DNA of 6,322 bases from PALSA-1006 sp036171275 (GCA_036171275.1 JAVHQT010000004.1:1-6322), one strand, 5' to 3'. Shown: positions 1 through 6,321, numbered from the stretch's first letter. The notes: generated by a model not told the origin, from the letters alone. A program made the numbers and translations.

Positions 1-69
1 CAACACAAAAAGGGCTGCTTTGCCAAACAAATGTTTAAAGCGTTGATCGTTATCGGCTAATAGCGTCAC
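1..69 (-). CDS. MCE-family (MlaD-like) lipid transport protein, N-terminal fragment
   Basis: Only the first 23 codons are in the window; the gene runs off the left edge. I place the start at a GTG (69-67) because AAGGAG lies at 81-76 with a 6-nt spacer. An in-frame ATG two codons earlier directly abuts that ribosome-binding site and is a poor candidate. The readable product begins MTLLADNDQRFKHL and then turns hydrophobic (GKAALFVL). This fits the short cytoplasmic tail and membrane anchor that precede the MCE domain in MlaD-like proteins. The reading frame overlaps the 3' end of the ATPase-like gene by 20 nt, which suggests translational coupling. The assignment rests mainly on position after an MlaE permease and an ABC subunit; the MCE domain itself lies outside the window. 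Confidence 0.6.
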   Translation of the reverse strand, partial: MTLLADNDQRFKHLFGKAALFVL

Positions 70-772
70 GTTCATCTCCTTCAATTTTGCGCCAAGGCAA
101 TAAGGTTGCCTTGTCAGTCAAGACCAAAACCACGCGCGCTTGCTGGGCAAACGTGTCCAGCGATTTTATCCAATGTTGCGCCAACTCCGCGCTCACCGCT
201 TCAAACACCTCAGCATCAATAATCAAAACCCGCGGCATTTGCACCAACGCACGCAGTAAGCCTACCAACTTCTTTTGCCAAAGCGCCAAATTGGCCGGCG
301 GCGCAGCCATCAACTCTGCGAAGGACGCCGGTTTTTGACCCAATGAAGTCAGCCAAAACCGCAGCCGTTGCTCGGTTTCCACGGTTTCATAAGGCGCATG
401 AAACCACAAGGGCAGCGTGACATTTTCCCAAACTTTGAGATTGCTAATCAAGCCACCATTGCCAGCCACCCAACCCACGCGCCCTAAACGCGCTTCCTGA
501 ACCGGCATCCACACTGACGGCGGTGGACAATTTAGTTGGCGACGTTCTGCTTGCACGCTTCGTTTAATCGCCACCCTGCGCCGCTCGCCTTGCTGAATCT
601 CGAATCGCCCGCCTGCATACTGCGCTTGACCGATCGCAGCCTCCAAAACCTGCATTTTTTCAGCTATTGAAGGCATTTGCCACAAGCGAATATCGCCTGC
701 AGACAGGGCAAACGAAAACGACTGCGCAGTCTGATTATCTGCCGTGTGCCAAAACCGATACAGTAAATTCAT
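50..772 (-). CDS. Degenerate ABC ATPase-like subunit of an Mla-type transporter (probable pseudo-ATPase)
   Basis: This 240-residue protein has the length and layout of an MlaF-type ABC ATPase, but its catalytic motifs are replaced in frame. The stretch GDIRLWQMPSIAEKMQVLEA (26-45) aligns without gaps to the usual beta strand and P-loop. There MPSIAEKMQ stands where GPSGSGKST is expected: the lysine is kept, while the glycines and Ser/Thr are lost. The Q-loop region reads VGWVAGNGGLISNLKVWENV (99-118), without the glutamine. The signature LSGG position reads LALW (162-165). Walker B keeps Asp186, but the following catalytic Glu is Ala (IIDAE). The H-loop reads LTD (218-220), with no histidine. 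Residues 63-98 form an Arg-rich stretch not expected in a minimal cassette. The start ATG lies 2 nt after the permease stop, and the 3' end overlaps the MCE-like gene, so it is embedded in the operon. Family membership comes from fold-level alignment plus context; ATP binding or hydrolysis is doubtful. Confidence 0.75.
   Translation of the reverse strand: MNLLYRFWHTADNQTAQSFSFALSAGDIRLWQMPSIAEKMQVLEAAIGQAQYAGGRFEIQQGERRRVAIKRSVQAERRQLNCPPPSVWMPVQEARLGRVGWVAGNGGLISNLKVWENVTLPLWFHAPYETVETEQRLRFWLTSLGQKPASFAELMAAPPANLALWQKKLVGLLRALVQMPRVLIIDAEVFEAVSAELAQHWIKSLDTFAQQARVVLVLTDKATLLPWRKIEGDERDAISR
76..81 (-). promoter_or_regulatory. Ribosome-binding site deciding the GTG start of the MCE-like gene
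   Basis: On the minus strand AAGGAG sits 6 nt upstream of the GTG at 69-67 and 0 nt from the alternative ATG at 75-73. The spacing favours GTG. The site lies inside the last codons of the upstream ATPase-like gene. Confidence 0.6.
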
Positions 773-774
773 GA

Positions 775-1533
775 CTAAAAAACCAATACCGTAATGAGCC
801 CATCACAGGCAAAAACCACCAACAGACTGCGAATCACAGCGCGCGAAGCTGCCATGGGAATTTCCGTCATTGCCCGCATCACCGTTAATCCGTAATAGCA
901 AGAAACAATCGACACCAGCACACCAAAACAGATACTTTTGAGTAACGCCGCCGATATTTCCAAATAGGTGAGTATTTCAAAAAAATGATTGACTTCACCC
1001 AATAGCGAAACATCGATATTCCACGCCGTGACAATCATGCCCGTGCCTAGCGCAACCCCTTGAAAATAAATGGTTAATACCACGCTGGTCAGTGTCATTG
1101 CTAGCACGCGGGGCAAAACCAAATACGTCACCGGCGAAATACCTAAGCGTTGCAAAGTCTTAATTTCACCATTGACTTGCATGGCGGCAAGCTCACTGGC
1201 AATCGCCGAGCTGCTGCGTCCTACAATCACAATCGCCGTCAGCAACGGGCCCAGTTCGCGCACCACCGTCCAAATTAACACTTGCAAAGTGAGCATTTCA
1301 TTGCGCCCAACCAAGGTACTGACTTGCATCACCATAATCAGCCCCGCCAAAAAACCCATGCCAGTAATCGGACCGACTGACTGAATGCCGGTGAAATAAA
1401 GTTGCTTTAACAGCGCTTTGCGCACCGGCCATTTGGACAATAACGGTAAGCGCATTAACACCCGCCAAAATAGGCTGACGCAATCCCGAACCGCGATAGC
1501 CTGCTCGCCAAAAAAGCTCAAATATGTAACCAT
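775..1533 (-). CDS. MlaE-family ABC transporter permease
   Basis: This 252-residue integral inner-membrane protein is the permease of an MCE/Mla phospholipid-trafficking ABC system, whose family members bind an ATPase dimer and an MCE ring. The family core is plain: GPITGMGFLAGLIMVMQ (54-70) in the first long hydrophobic segment, then RELGPLLTAIVIVGRSSSAI (92-111), SELAAMQVNGEIKTLQRLGI and TYLVLPRVLA. The last stretch matches the ELGP...GR...AI..EL.xM.v..EI..L..LG...PRVLA pattern of MlaE. More hydrophobic helices follow to the C-terminus. Length is normal for the family (about 250-260). The ATG at 1533 has no clear Shine-Dalgarno sequence in the 18-nt gap behind the AEC transporter gene, so coupled translation or a weak site is likely. 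I do not give the symbol mlaE because the partner ATPase is atypical and this could be a paralogous MCE system. Confidence 0.9.
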   Translation of the reverse strand: MVTYLSFFGEQAIAVRDCVSLFWRVLMRLPLLSKWPVRKALLKQLYFTGIQSVGPITGMGFLAGLIMVMQVSTLVGRNEMLTLQVLIWTVVRELGPLLTAIVIVGRSSSAIASELAAMQVNGEIKTLQRLGISPVTYLVLPRVLAMTLTSVVLTIYFQGVALGTGMIVTAWNIDVSLLGEVNHFFEILTYLEISAALLKSICFGVLVSIVSCYYGLTVMRAMTEIPMAASRAVIRSLLVVFACDGLITVLVF

Positions 1534-1551
1534 ATGATTATTAAGGATATT

Positions 1552-2457
1552 TTAGACGTCGCGCAAAAACCACCAACACAAAGTCAGCGAAAAAAACGAC
1601 AGCAGCAAACCAACCGCCACTAACAAATTCGCCAACGGTGGATTTAAATGATGTTCGCTGGCGACAATCGACGCGGTAATCATTGAAGGCATCGCCGCTT
1701 CAAACACGAGAATTTGCGTGCTTTGCCCGTGCCCACCCAACAGCGGCACATATAAAAAATAAATCAGTAGTGGCGCAAGCACTAATTTAAAGCTCAAGCC
1801 CAAACTGAGTTTGCGCCAATGCTCGGCAATGTGTTCCATGCGTAATTGCAAACCGACCGACAGTAACGCTAAAGGCGCTAAGGTATCGCCGAGCCGGTGC
1901 AACAAGCTGACAAACCCGTCGGCATATTCGAATGGCATCAACAGCAGCGCCACCAGTAGCGCAATGAACGGCGGAAACACGGCGATGCGTTTGACAATTT
2001 GCGCCAGCGTCGGGCGGCCGGAGGAATACACGCCCGCCACGGTAATACCCAGCAGCGACAGCACAAGAAACGAGCCCAGCTGATCAACGATAATGCCGGT
2101 GGTCATGCCGGCTTTGCCGTAAAACGCTTCAATCATTGGCAAGCCAAAAAAAGAGGTATTGCCCAAACCGCCCACTAAAATTAACGCGCCGGTGCTGGAG
2201 CGTGACCAGCGCCGATACTTGCCAATGAGGCCAAAAAAAAGCACCGAAAAGCCAAACAAAATCCACGCCATCAAACCCGTTAGCAAGACGGATGAATCTA
2301 ACTTAAGTCCATGAATATAAAGCAATGTTAACGCAGGAAGTGACACGTGAATGATGAAGCTGTTCAGCGTTGCCGGCGCATTGTCCGGCATCCGTTTCGA
2401 TTGCCGCAACACTATTCCAACCAAGAAACAAAATACCAACAGAATTAGGCTGTTCAC
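1552..2457 (-). CDS. AEC-family (auxin efflux carrier type) membrane transporter
   Basis: This is a protein of about 301 residues, almost entirely hydrophobic, with roughly ten candidate membrane segments. It shows AEC-family hallmarks. The N-terminus (MNSLILLVFCFLVGIVLRQS) is followed by SLPALTLLYIHG. A mid-protein GNTSFFGLPMIEAFYG matches the GNtgflGLP motif of the first helix bundle, and the second half carries LAPLALLSVGLQL and AMPSMITASIVAS. AEC members are secondary transporters of small organic anions or other metabolites; the substrate cannot be read here. The frame is open to 2538, but that would overlap the upstream Cys-rich gene by 77 nt with residues unlike the family. I choose GTG at 2457, 4 nt after that gene's stop, because it gives the usual family N-terminus. 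GTG at 2469 is the alternative. Neither has a strong ribosome-binding site, so coupling to the upstream gene is likely. Confidence 0.88.
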   Translation of the reverse strand: MNSLILLVFCFLVGIVLRQSKRMPDNAPATLNSFIIHVSLPALTLLYIHGLKLDSSVLLTGLMAWILFGFSVLFFGLIGKYRRWSRSSTGALILVGGLGNTSFFGLPMIEAFYGKAGMTTGIIVDQLGSFLVLSLLGITVAGVYSSGRPTLAQIVKRIAVFPPFIALLVALLLMPFEYADGFVSLLHRLGDTLAPLALLSVGLQLRMEHIAEHWRKLSLGLSFKLVLAPLLIYFLYVPLLGGHGQSTQILVFEAAMPSMITASIVASEHHLNPPLANLLVAVGLLLSFFSLTLCWWFLRDV

Positions 2458-2461
2458 TGCA

Positions 2462-2689
2462 TTAGCCACTTTGGGTACAGCATCCCTGTCCGGCTTGAAT
2501 CGGAGGGCAAGGTACGTTCGCGTAGGAACAATAGACACAACAATCGCCGGTTTTCGGTTTCAATAGCGTGTGGCAGTGTTCACATTCATAAAACCATTGA
2601 CACGCATCCGTCGGCATCTCTTCTTCCTTAGCAAAACCACATTCTGGGCAAGTGAGTATCGATTTTGTTTGAATCATCATCGTCGGCAT
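2462..2689 (-). CDS. Small cysteine-rich, probable zinc-ribbon protein with GDCCVYCSYA motif
   Basis: The product is 75 residues (72 if translation begins at the ATG at 2680) with 11 cysteines. Pairs are arranged as CPEC (14-17), C30, CEHC (36-39), GDCCVYC (48-54), C61 in VPCPP, and a C-terminal CC (70-71). The two CxxC knuckles suggest a zinc-ribbon-like metal site, and the TDACQWFYEC segment and the GDCCVYCSYANVPCPP block look strongly constrained. I recall small uncharacterised proteobacterial proteins with nearly the same block, some near heavy-metal genes, but I cannot confirm this here and assign no function. There is no signal peptide or membrane segment, so it is probably cytoplasmic. 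It starts 5 nt after thrC stops. A weak TAAGTGAG sequence abuts the first ATG and is about 9 nt from the ATG at 2680, so the second start may be the real one. Confidence 0.8.
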   Translation of the reverse strand: MPTMMIQTKSILTCPECGFAKEEEMPTDACQWFYECEHCHTLLKPKTGDCCVYCSYANVPCPPIQAGQGCCTQSG

Positions 2690-2694
2690 CTCAC

Positions 2695-4128
2695 TTACAG
2701 CGGGACGTTTTCAACGATAAAACGTTTTAATTGCAACACATCCGCATCCAGCACCGTGCAACGTTGCGGTAAATTTTCGATACCCGCCAGCGCAGCGGGA
2801 CGGTCTGGTAACCGCCCTAAGGCTTCGACAATGGTTTCTGCAAACTTGGCGGGCAGTGCAGTTTCTAAGCAAATCAAGGGCAAACTAGGGCGGCGTTGTT
2901 CCAAGCCCACCTTCAGACCATCGGCGGTGTGCGTGTCAATCATCACGCCATATTCTTGCCACAATTCACGGATGGTTTTCAGTCGATCCGCATGACTGCT
3001 TTTGCCGGAAGAAAAATGAAACTGCGCCAGATCGTCCCAGGCGGGTGTACCTTTAATATCAAACGCACCACCGGCTTCAATTTGCCGCCAAAATTCCCGC
3101 ACTTTGCTCGCATCGCGCCCCACCAAATCAAACACGAAGCGCTCAAAATTGCTCGCTTTGGAAATATCCATCGACGGGCTGCTGGTTTGATACGTGTGCG
3201 CAGTGTTGCGCGGACGGTACACACCGTTGCGGAAAAATTCGTCCAAGACGTCATTTTCGTTGGTAGCCAGAATCAGCTGACCAATCGGCAGCCCCATCAT
3301 TCGCGCGATATGTCCGGCGCAAATATTGCCGAAATTGCCGGAAGGCACCGAAAAGGCTACCTGCTCATCGCTCGATTGGGTCGCCGCAAAATAGCCTTTA
3401 AAGTAATACACAATCTGCGCCGAAATGCGCCCCCAATTGATGGAATTCACCGTGCCGATGTTGTATTGCGCCTTAAACGCATGGTCGTTGGAGACCGCTT
3501 TGACCAAATCTTGCGCGTCATCAAACATGCCGTTGATGGCGATATTGTGGATATTTTCGTCTTGCAGCGAATACATTTGCGCACGCTGAAAGCTGGACAT
3601 TTTGCCGTGCGGCGACAACATAAACACCCGAATGCCGCGCTTGCCGCGCATCGCATATTCCGCCGCCGAGCCAGTATCGCCGGAAGTTGCCCCCAAAATA
3701 TTTAAACTAAGTTGTTGATTATTAAGGATATATTCAAATAAATTTCCCAGCAACTGCATCGCCATATCTTTAAACGCCAGCGTCGGGCCATTGGAAAGTT
3801 CAAGAATAAACACACCGTCCGCCAACTTACGCAAGGGCGTAATGTCTGCCGCAGTCGAATCAGCACGCCCATTGCTATACACCTCGGCGGTGTACGTTTT
3901 GCGGATAATCGCCTGCAAATCTGCCGCCGGAATATCGGTGGCAAATTTTGACAACACCGCAAAGGCTAAATCCGCATACGACAATGTGCGCCAAGCGTCC
4001 AACTCCGCCCGCGTCACCTGCGGATATTGCTCCGGCAGATATAAGCCACCGTCAGGCGCTAAACCGCCGAGCAGGATTTCAGTAAATGTTTTGGCGGGCG
4101 CATTGCCGCGTGTGGAGATGTAGTTCAT
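2695..4128 (-). CDS. thrC: Threonine synthase
   Basis: This PLP-dependent cytoplasmic enzyme (fold type II) converts O-phospho-L-homoserine and water to L-threonine and phosphate, the last step of threonine synthesis. The 477-residue product starts MNYISTRGNAPAKTFTEILL and continues GGLAPDGGLYLPE (21-33), the standard N-terminus of the longer bacterial form. The PLP Schiff-base lysine is predicted as Lys120 in GPTLAFKDMA. The substrate and cofactor phosphate loop is ATSGDTGSAA (147-156). The conserved VNSINWGRI (227-235) and VPSGNFGN (261-268) blocks follow. No key residue is missing and the length is full. AAGGAAG lies 7 nt before the ATG, which fixes the start. In many beta- and gammaproteobacteria this gene follows a homoserine dehydrogenase gene; here a restriction-modification pair occupies that place, ending 24 nt upstream. 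Thus thrC may depend on readthrough from that module. Confidence 0.97.
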   Translation of the reverse strand: MNYISTRGNAPAKTFTEILLGGLAPDGGLYLPEQYPQVTRAELDAWRTLSYADLAFAVLSKFATDIPAADLQAIIRKTYTAEVYSNGRADSTAADITPLRKLADGVFILELSNGPTLAFKDMAMQLLGNLFEYILNNQQLSLNILGATSGDTGSAAEYAMRGKRGIRVFMLSPHGKMSSFQRAQMYSLQDENIHNIAINGMFDDAQDLVKAVSNDHAFKAQYNIGTVNSINWGRISAQIVYYFKGYFAATQSSDEQVAFSVPSGNFGNICAGHIARMMGLPIGQLILATNENDVLDEFFRNGVYRPRNTAHTYQTSSPSMDISKASNFERFVFDLVGRDASKVREFWRQIEAGGAFDIKGTPAWDDLAQFHFSSGKSSHADRLKTIRELWQEYGVMIDTHTADGLKVGLEQRRPSLPLICLETALPAKFAETIVEALGRLPDRPAALAGIENLPQRCTVLDADVLQLKRFIVENVPL

Positions 4129-4135
4129 TTAGAAA

Positions 4136-4142
4136 CTTCCTT
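4136..4142 (-). promoter_or_regulatory. Ribosome-binding site of thrC
   Basis: AAGGAAG on the minus strand lies 7 nt upstream of the thrC ATG (4128-4126), inside the 24-nt gap that separates thrC from the methyltransferase stop codon. It gives thrC its own translation start even if it is cotranscribed with the methyltransferase. Confidence 0.75.
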
Positions 4143-4152
4143 AACCTTAGAC

Positions 4153-5283
4153 TTAATTTTTTTCAATTAAAAACAAAAACTCTCGGTGGGGTGATTCTGC
4201 ATCACGCACCCATTCATTCGTCCATCGCATATCTGCCATAACATTTTTTTTATGGTCAACCTCAATCACCTCAAGTACCTTGCCGCTTTCTGCAATGGCC
4301 TCATACAACTGTTCTGCGGTAGCTCTCCCACCCGAACTATAGGAAAGTATAATATGCCTTGCTCGTGCTGCTTTTAACATTCTACTAATCGCATCAACCG
4401 CAATCAGTCGGCCATTTTCATCACGACGAAATTCTTCAAAAACAGATGAAGCAATCGTGTCTGATGTATCTACACGTCGCTTAGCTTTACCAAATACTTC
4501 AGGATGATCGTTCAAACAAACACTTGTCCATAAATGATAATAAGCAGAATAACGTACTCGAGAGGGTGGCATTTTTTCGTTATTCGAACCATAAGGCGGA
4601 TCAAAATAAGCCAAATCAGCTTCGCATTCAGGTAGCAAATCAAAAATATCTTTTCGATATACTTGATGCGACTCAGTCGTATCAAAGAGCGCGGGAATTT
4701 CTAAATTTAGCTGCTTATACGAGCGAGATGACCAATCGTTCAGGTAAGAAGAAAAGTGTCCTAATGTACTATCTACTTTATCTAGCGCATAAATAAGACT
4801 GGCCAATGCGACTGATTTTTCGTCAGCAGCCAACCCTAACAAATCTATTTCATTGCGTATTGCATCAAGACGGCGCGTATTGTGTCGCTGCCAAGGTTTT
4901 TTTAATCCATCGTTTGCTACCGAACATCTTTCACTCGCGTCTCCAGCATAGTTTTCGGTGAACCAACCATCTTCTGGCGGCAGATTATTTAAGTGTTCAA
5001 TAAGTGGAAGGTAGTACGAACGAGGATGTCCATTAAGAAGATAGCATGTGGCAAAAATTTCAGACCAAACCGACACGTCATTGGCAATCACTCGATAGCC
5101 ACTTTGAGCTAATGCTTGCGAAACTCTAGTCGAACCCGCAAAACCATCTAACACTGTTCTAGGCTTAACCTTACTTGCCAAATAAAGAATCTGCGGCAAC
5201 AGTTTTCGCTTTGATCCTGCGTACTTAATCCCCTCCGTTTTCGGGGTTACGACAAGATCACCCAATAAATCCAATTTCATCAT
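4153..5283 (-). CDS. D12-class (alpha) N6-adenine DNA methyltransferase of a Type II restriction-modification system
   Basis: This 376-residue enzyme transfers a methyl group from S-adenosylmethionine to N6 of adenine in a specific DNA site, which would protect host DNA from the adjacent endonuclease. Motif order is that of the alpha (D12, Dam-like) class. Motif X is KYAGSKRKLLPQI (20-32). Motif I is LDGFAGSTRVSQAL (45-58), with FAGS forming the AdoMet pocket. A long target-recognition stretch spans about 85-205, including an ALDKVDSTLGHFSSYLNDW segment. The catalytic motif IV is YFDPPYGS (226-233). All expected catalytic residues are present. The recognition sequence cannot be deduced. ATG at 5283 lies 3 nt after the endonuclease stop, and a second ATG follows immediately; only a weak GCGGAA-like site precedes them, so coupling to the endonuclease gene is likely. 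Base composition is more AT-rich than in thrC. Confidence 0.93.
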   Translation of the reverse strand: MMKLDLLGDLVVTPKTEGIKYAGSKRKLLPQILYLASKVKPRTVLDGFAGSTRVSQALAQSGYRVIANDVSVWSEIFATCYLLNGHPRSYYLPLIEHLNNLPPEDGWFTENYAGDASERCSVANDGLKKPWQRHNTRRLDAIRNEIDLLGLAADEKSVALASLIYALDKVDSTLGHFSSYLNDWSSRSYKQLNLEIPALFDTTESHQVYRKDIFDLLPECEADLAYFDPPYGSNNEKMPPSRVRYSAYYHLWTSVCLNDHPEVFGKAKRRVDTSDTIASSVFEEFRRDENGRLIAVDAISRMLKAARARHIILSYSSGGRATAEQLYEAIAESGKVLEVIEVDHKKNVMADMRWTNEWVRDAESPHREFLFLIEKN

Positions 5284-5286
5284 AAT

Positions 5287-6153
5287 TCAGTATTCCGCTG
5301 AATTTAATTTCTGAAGTTCAATGTCTTTTATCAGCGACGTCAACGCCTCACTGTGACCTTTATGCGTCGAAATTAGCGCATGTGAAAACAACTTAACTAA
5401 AATAGTGTTGTGCTTATATTCAATCCATCCATCCGTTACGCTATCAAAATATTTCAGTGCATTTTTAGTATGAGTCCAAAGTCCTCTTTGCAATGCGTTC
5501 GCCTTACCATCTCCATAACGCACTTCAAAAACATACTCCCCGTCTCGATCATAGAAACGATATACGGGATGAATGCGTCCCCTACCTTGACCACCGCTTC
5601 TAGTATTTTTCTCGATAGGTTTTTCCCATACAATTTTGGTGACGGCTTGCTTAGCTTTTACATAGTTGAAAACTAAAATATTGCAGAGTTGTTGTTTTTC
5701 ATCGTAGATTAAAGGCAAAACATTTTTGCTTGTGAAGTCTTCAAAAACAGGACTGTCCCAAACTTTATCAATTGCGGTTTTCCCCTCAATCATTTCGCCC
5801 ATTTTTTGCAAGGCAGGAAATAATAAAAAATTCTTATCCGTTGAAAGTTGCAATGGGCCATCACCATAAGCTTTAAGACTTACGGGAAACTCAGCATGGG
5901 TAATCTCGTTAATAATGGTGATGTCTTCTTCATGCTCTTTAGCTCGATACAAATCTTTACCAACATGAATAGAACGAAAATCGTACATGTACTGATTGAT
6001 GAATTCTGCGATTGCAATTTCAGCCAAATCACCATGGGTTTTATTACCGATCAAACGCATCGTAAAAATGTTACTCAATGTGGTTGTAATGAGATTAGGA
6101 TTTTTGCTAATAAGCAACTTAAAGCGCGTAGTAAACTCTTCGTAATTATTCAT
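5287..6153 (-). CDS. Probable Type II restriction endonuclease (PD-(D/E)XK-like)
   Basis: The product is 288 residues from ATG at 6153. Identification rests on position, 3 nt upstream of a D12 DNA methyltransferase, and on a nuclease-like N-terminal half: KTHGDLAEIAIAEFI (38-52) with Glu45, then HEEDITI (74-80) with Asp77, a short spacer, and FPVSLKAYGDGPLQLSTDK (89-107) with Lys94. This fits a PD-(D/E)XK layout, although the residue usually Asp/Glu before xK is Ser92. The C-terminal half has a basic GGQGRGRIHPVYRFYDRDG stretch and an NALQRGLWTHTKNAL segment, possibly for DNA recognition. I cannot name the prototype or the cut site. The start is uncertain: the frame extends upstream to GTG at 6213, and a TTG at 6198 has a good AGGGGAGGA site ending 3 nt before it (4 nt from the GGAGG core), while the ATG at 6153 has none. 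The gene is clearly AT-rich compared with thrC, which suggests transfer. Confidence 0.72.
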   Translation of the reverse strand: MNNYEEFTTRFKLLISKNPNLITTTLSNIFTMRLIGNKTHGDLAEIAIAEFINQYMYDFRSIHVGKDLYRAKEHEEDITIINEITHAEFPVSLKAYGDGPLQLSTDKNFLLFPALQKMGEMIEGKTAIDKVWDSPVFEDFTSKNVLPLIYDEKQQLCNILVFNYVKAKQAVTKIVWEKPIEKNTRSGGQGRGRIHPVYRFYDRDGEYVFEVRYGDGKANALQRGLWTHTKNALKYFDSVTDGWIEYKHNTILVKLFSHALISTHKGHSEALTSLIKDIELQKLNSAEY

Positions 6154-6234
6154 GGAATTATTTTTGTATTTTTTAATCAACCAATTGAAAAGGATCAAGA
6201 ATCCTCCCCTCACTTTTATATTTCATCAACCCCC
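6154..6234 (-). promoter_or_regulatory. Leader of the restriction gene with two purine-rich SD-like sites
   Basis: Between the upstream stop codon and the ATG of the endonuclease, the minus strand carries AGGGGGG (6236-6230, starting within the upstream stop codon) and AGGGGAGGA (6210-6202). The first precedes a TTG and an ATG by 0-3 nt. The second precedes an in-frame TTG start for the endonuclease. A weak promoter-like pair, TTGATC (6198-6193) and TAAAAA (6175-6170) with a 17-nt spacer, is also present; it would make the ATG at 6153 nearly leaderless. These signals cannot be ranked by sequence alone. Confidence 0.35.
6173..6226 (-). CDS. Possible 17-codon leader ORF ahead of the endonuclease
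   Basis: An ATG at 6226-6224, behind a G-rich AGGGGGG site with a short 3-nt spacer, opens a 17-codon frame (MKYKSEGRILDPFQLVD) ending in TAA at 6175-6173. It is out of frame with the endonuclease and spans the alternative GTG and TTG starts of that gene. If translated, it could influence access to those starts. It has no recognisable similarity and may be chance; it is listed only because of its ribosome-binding-like site and position. Confidence 0.2.
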   Translation of the reverse strand: MKYKSEGRILDPFQLVD

Positions 6235-6321
6235 CTAACCGGAGTTAGATAGATTGCGACGCCATGACTGAATTTTTTGAGCCACATCAGCATGACAAAC
6301 CACCCGATTGGCGCGAACATC
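6235..6321 (-). CDS. C-terminal tail of an unidentified upstream ORF
   Basis: One minus-strand frame is open from the right window edge to a TAG at 6237-6235, giving 28 residues that end KIQSWRRNLSNSG. The stop is directly followed by the G-rich site of the next leader, as expected between co-oriented genes. I do not recognise the tail, and it does not resemble the C-terminus of a homoserine dehydrogenase as I know it. The fragment is short, and a competing plus-strand frame from ATG at 6264 also stays open to the edge, so this could be non-coding. Confidence 0.35.
   Translation of the reverse strand, partial: DVRANRVVCHADVAQKIQSWRRNLSNSG

Noticed and set aside
70..75. ATG at 75 as start of the MCE-like gene
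   Set aside because: The AAGGAG site touches this ATG with no spacer, while the GTG at 69 has a proper 6-nt spacing.
50..772. Frameshift or pseudogene as explanation for the missing ATPase motifs
   Set aside because: The frame stays aligned with the family across P-loop, Q-loop, signature and Walker B positions without gaps or stops, so residue replacement rather than a broken frame is the simplest reading.
2458..2538. Upstream extension of the AEC transporter gene to ATG 2538
   Set aside because: It would overlap the Cys-rich gene by 77 nt, and the added residues are polar and unlike the family N-terminus, which begins around the GTG at 2457.
2896..3705. Long plus-strand open frame (269 codons) antisense to thrC
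   Set aside because: It lies wholly within the strongly conserved thrC gene, its product is Arg/His-rich with no domain pattern, and it has no convincing ribosome-binding site. It is a mirror frame of a codon-biased gene.
4129..4152. Terminator between the methyltransferase and thrC
   Set aside because: No GC-rich inverted repeat exists in the 24-nt gap; the T-rich run seen on the plus strand is part of the methyltransferase 3' end.
5848..6252. Plus-strand open frame of 134 codons antisense to the endonuclease
   Set aside because: Composition looks random, there is no ribosome-binding site, and it overlaps the better-supported endonuclease frame completely.
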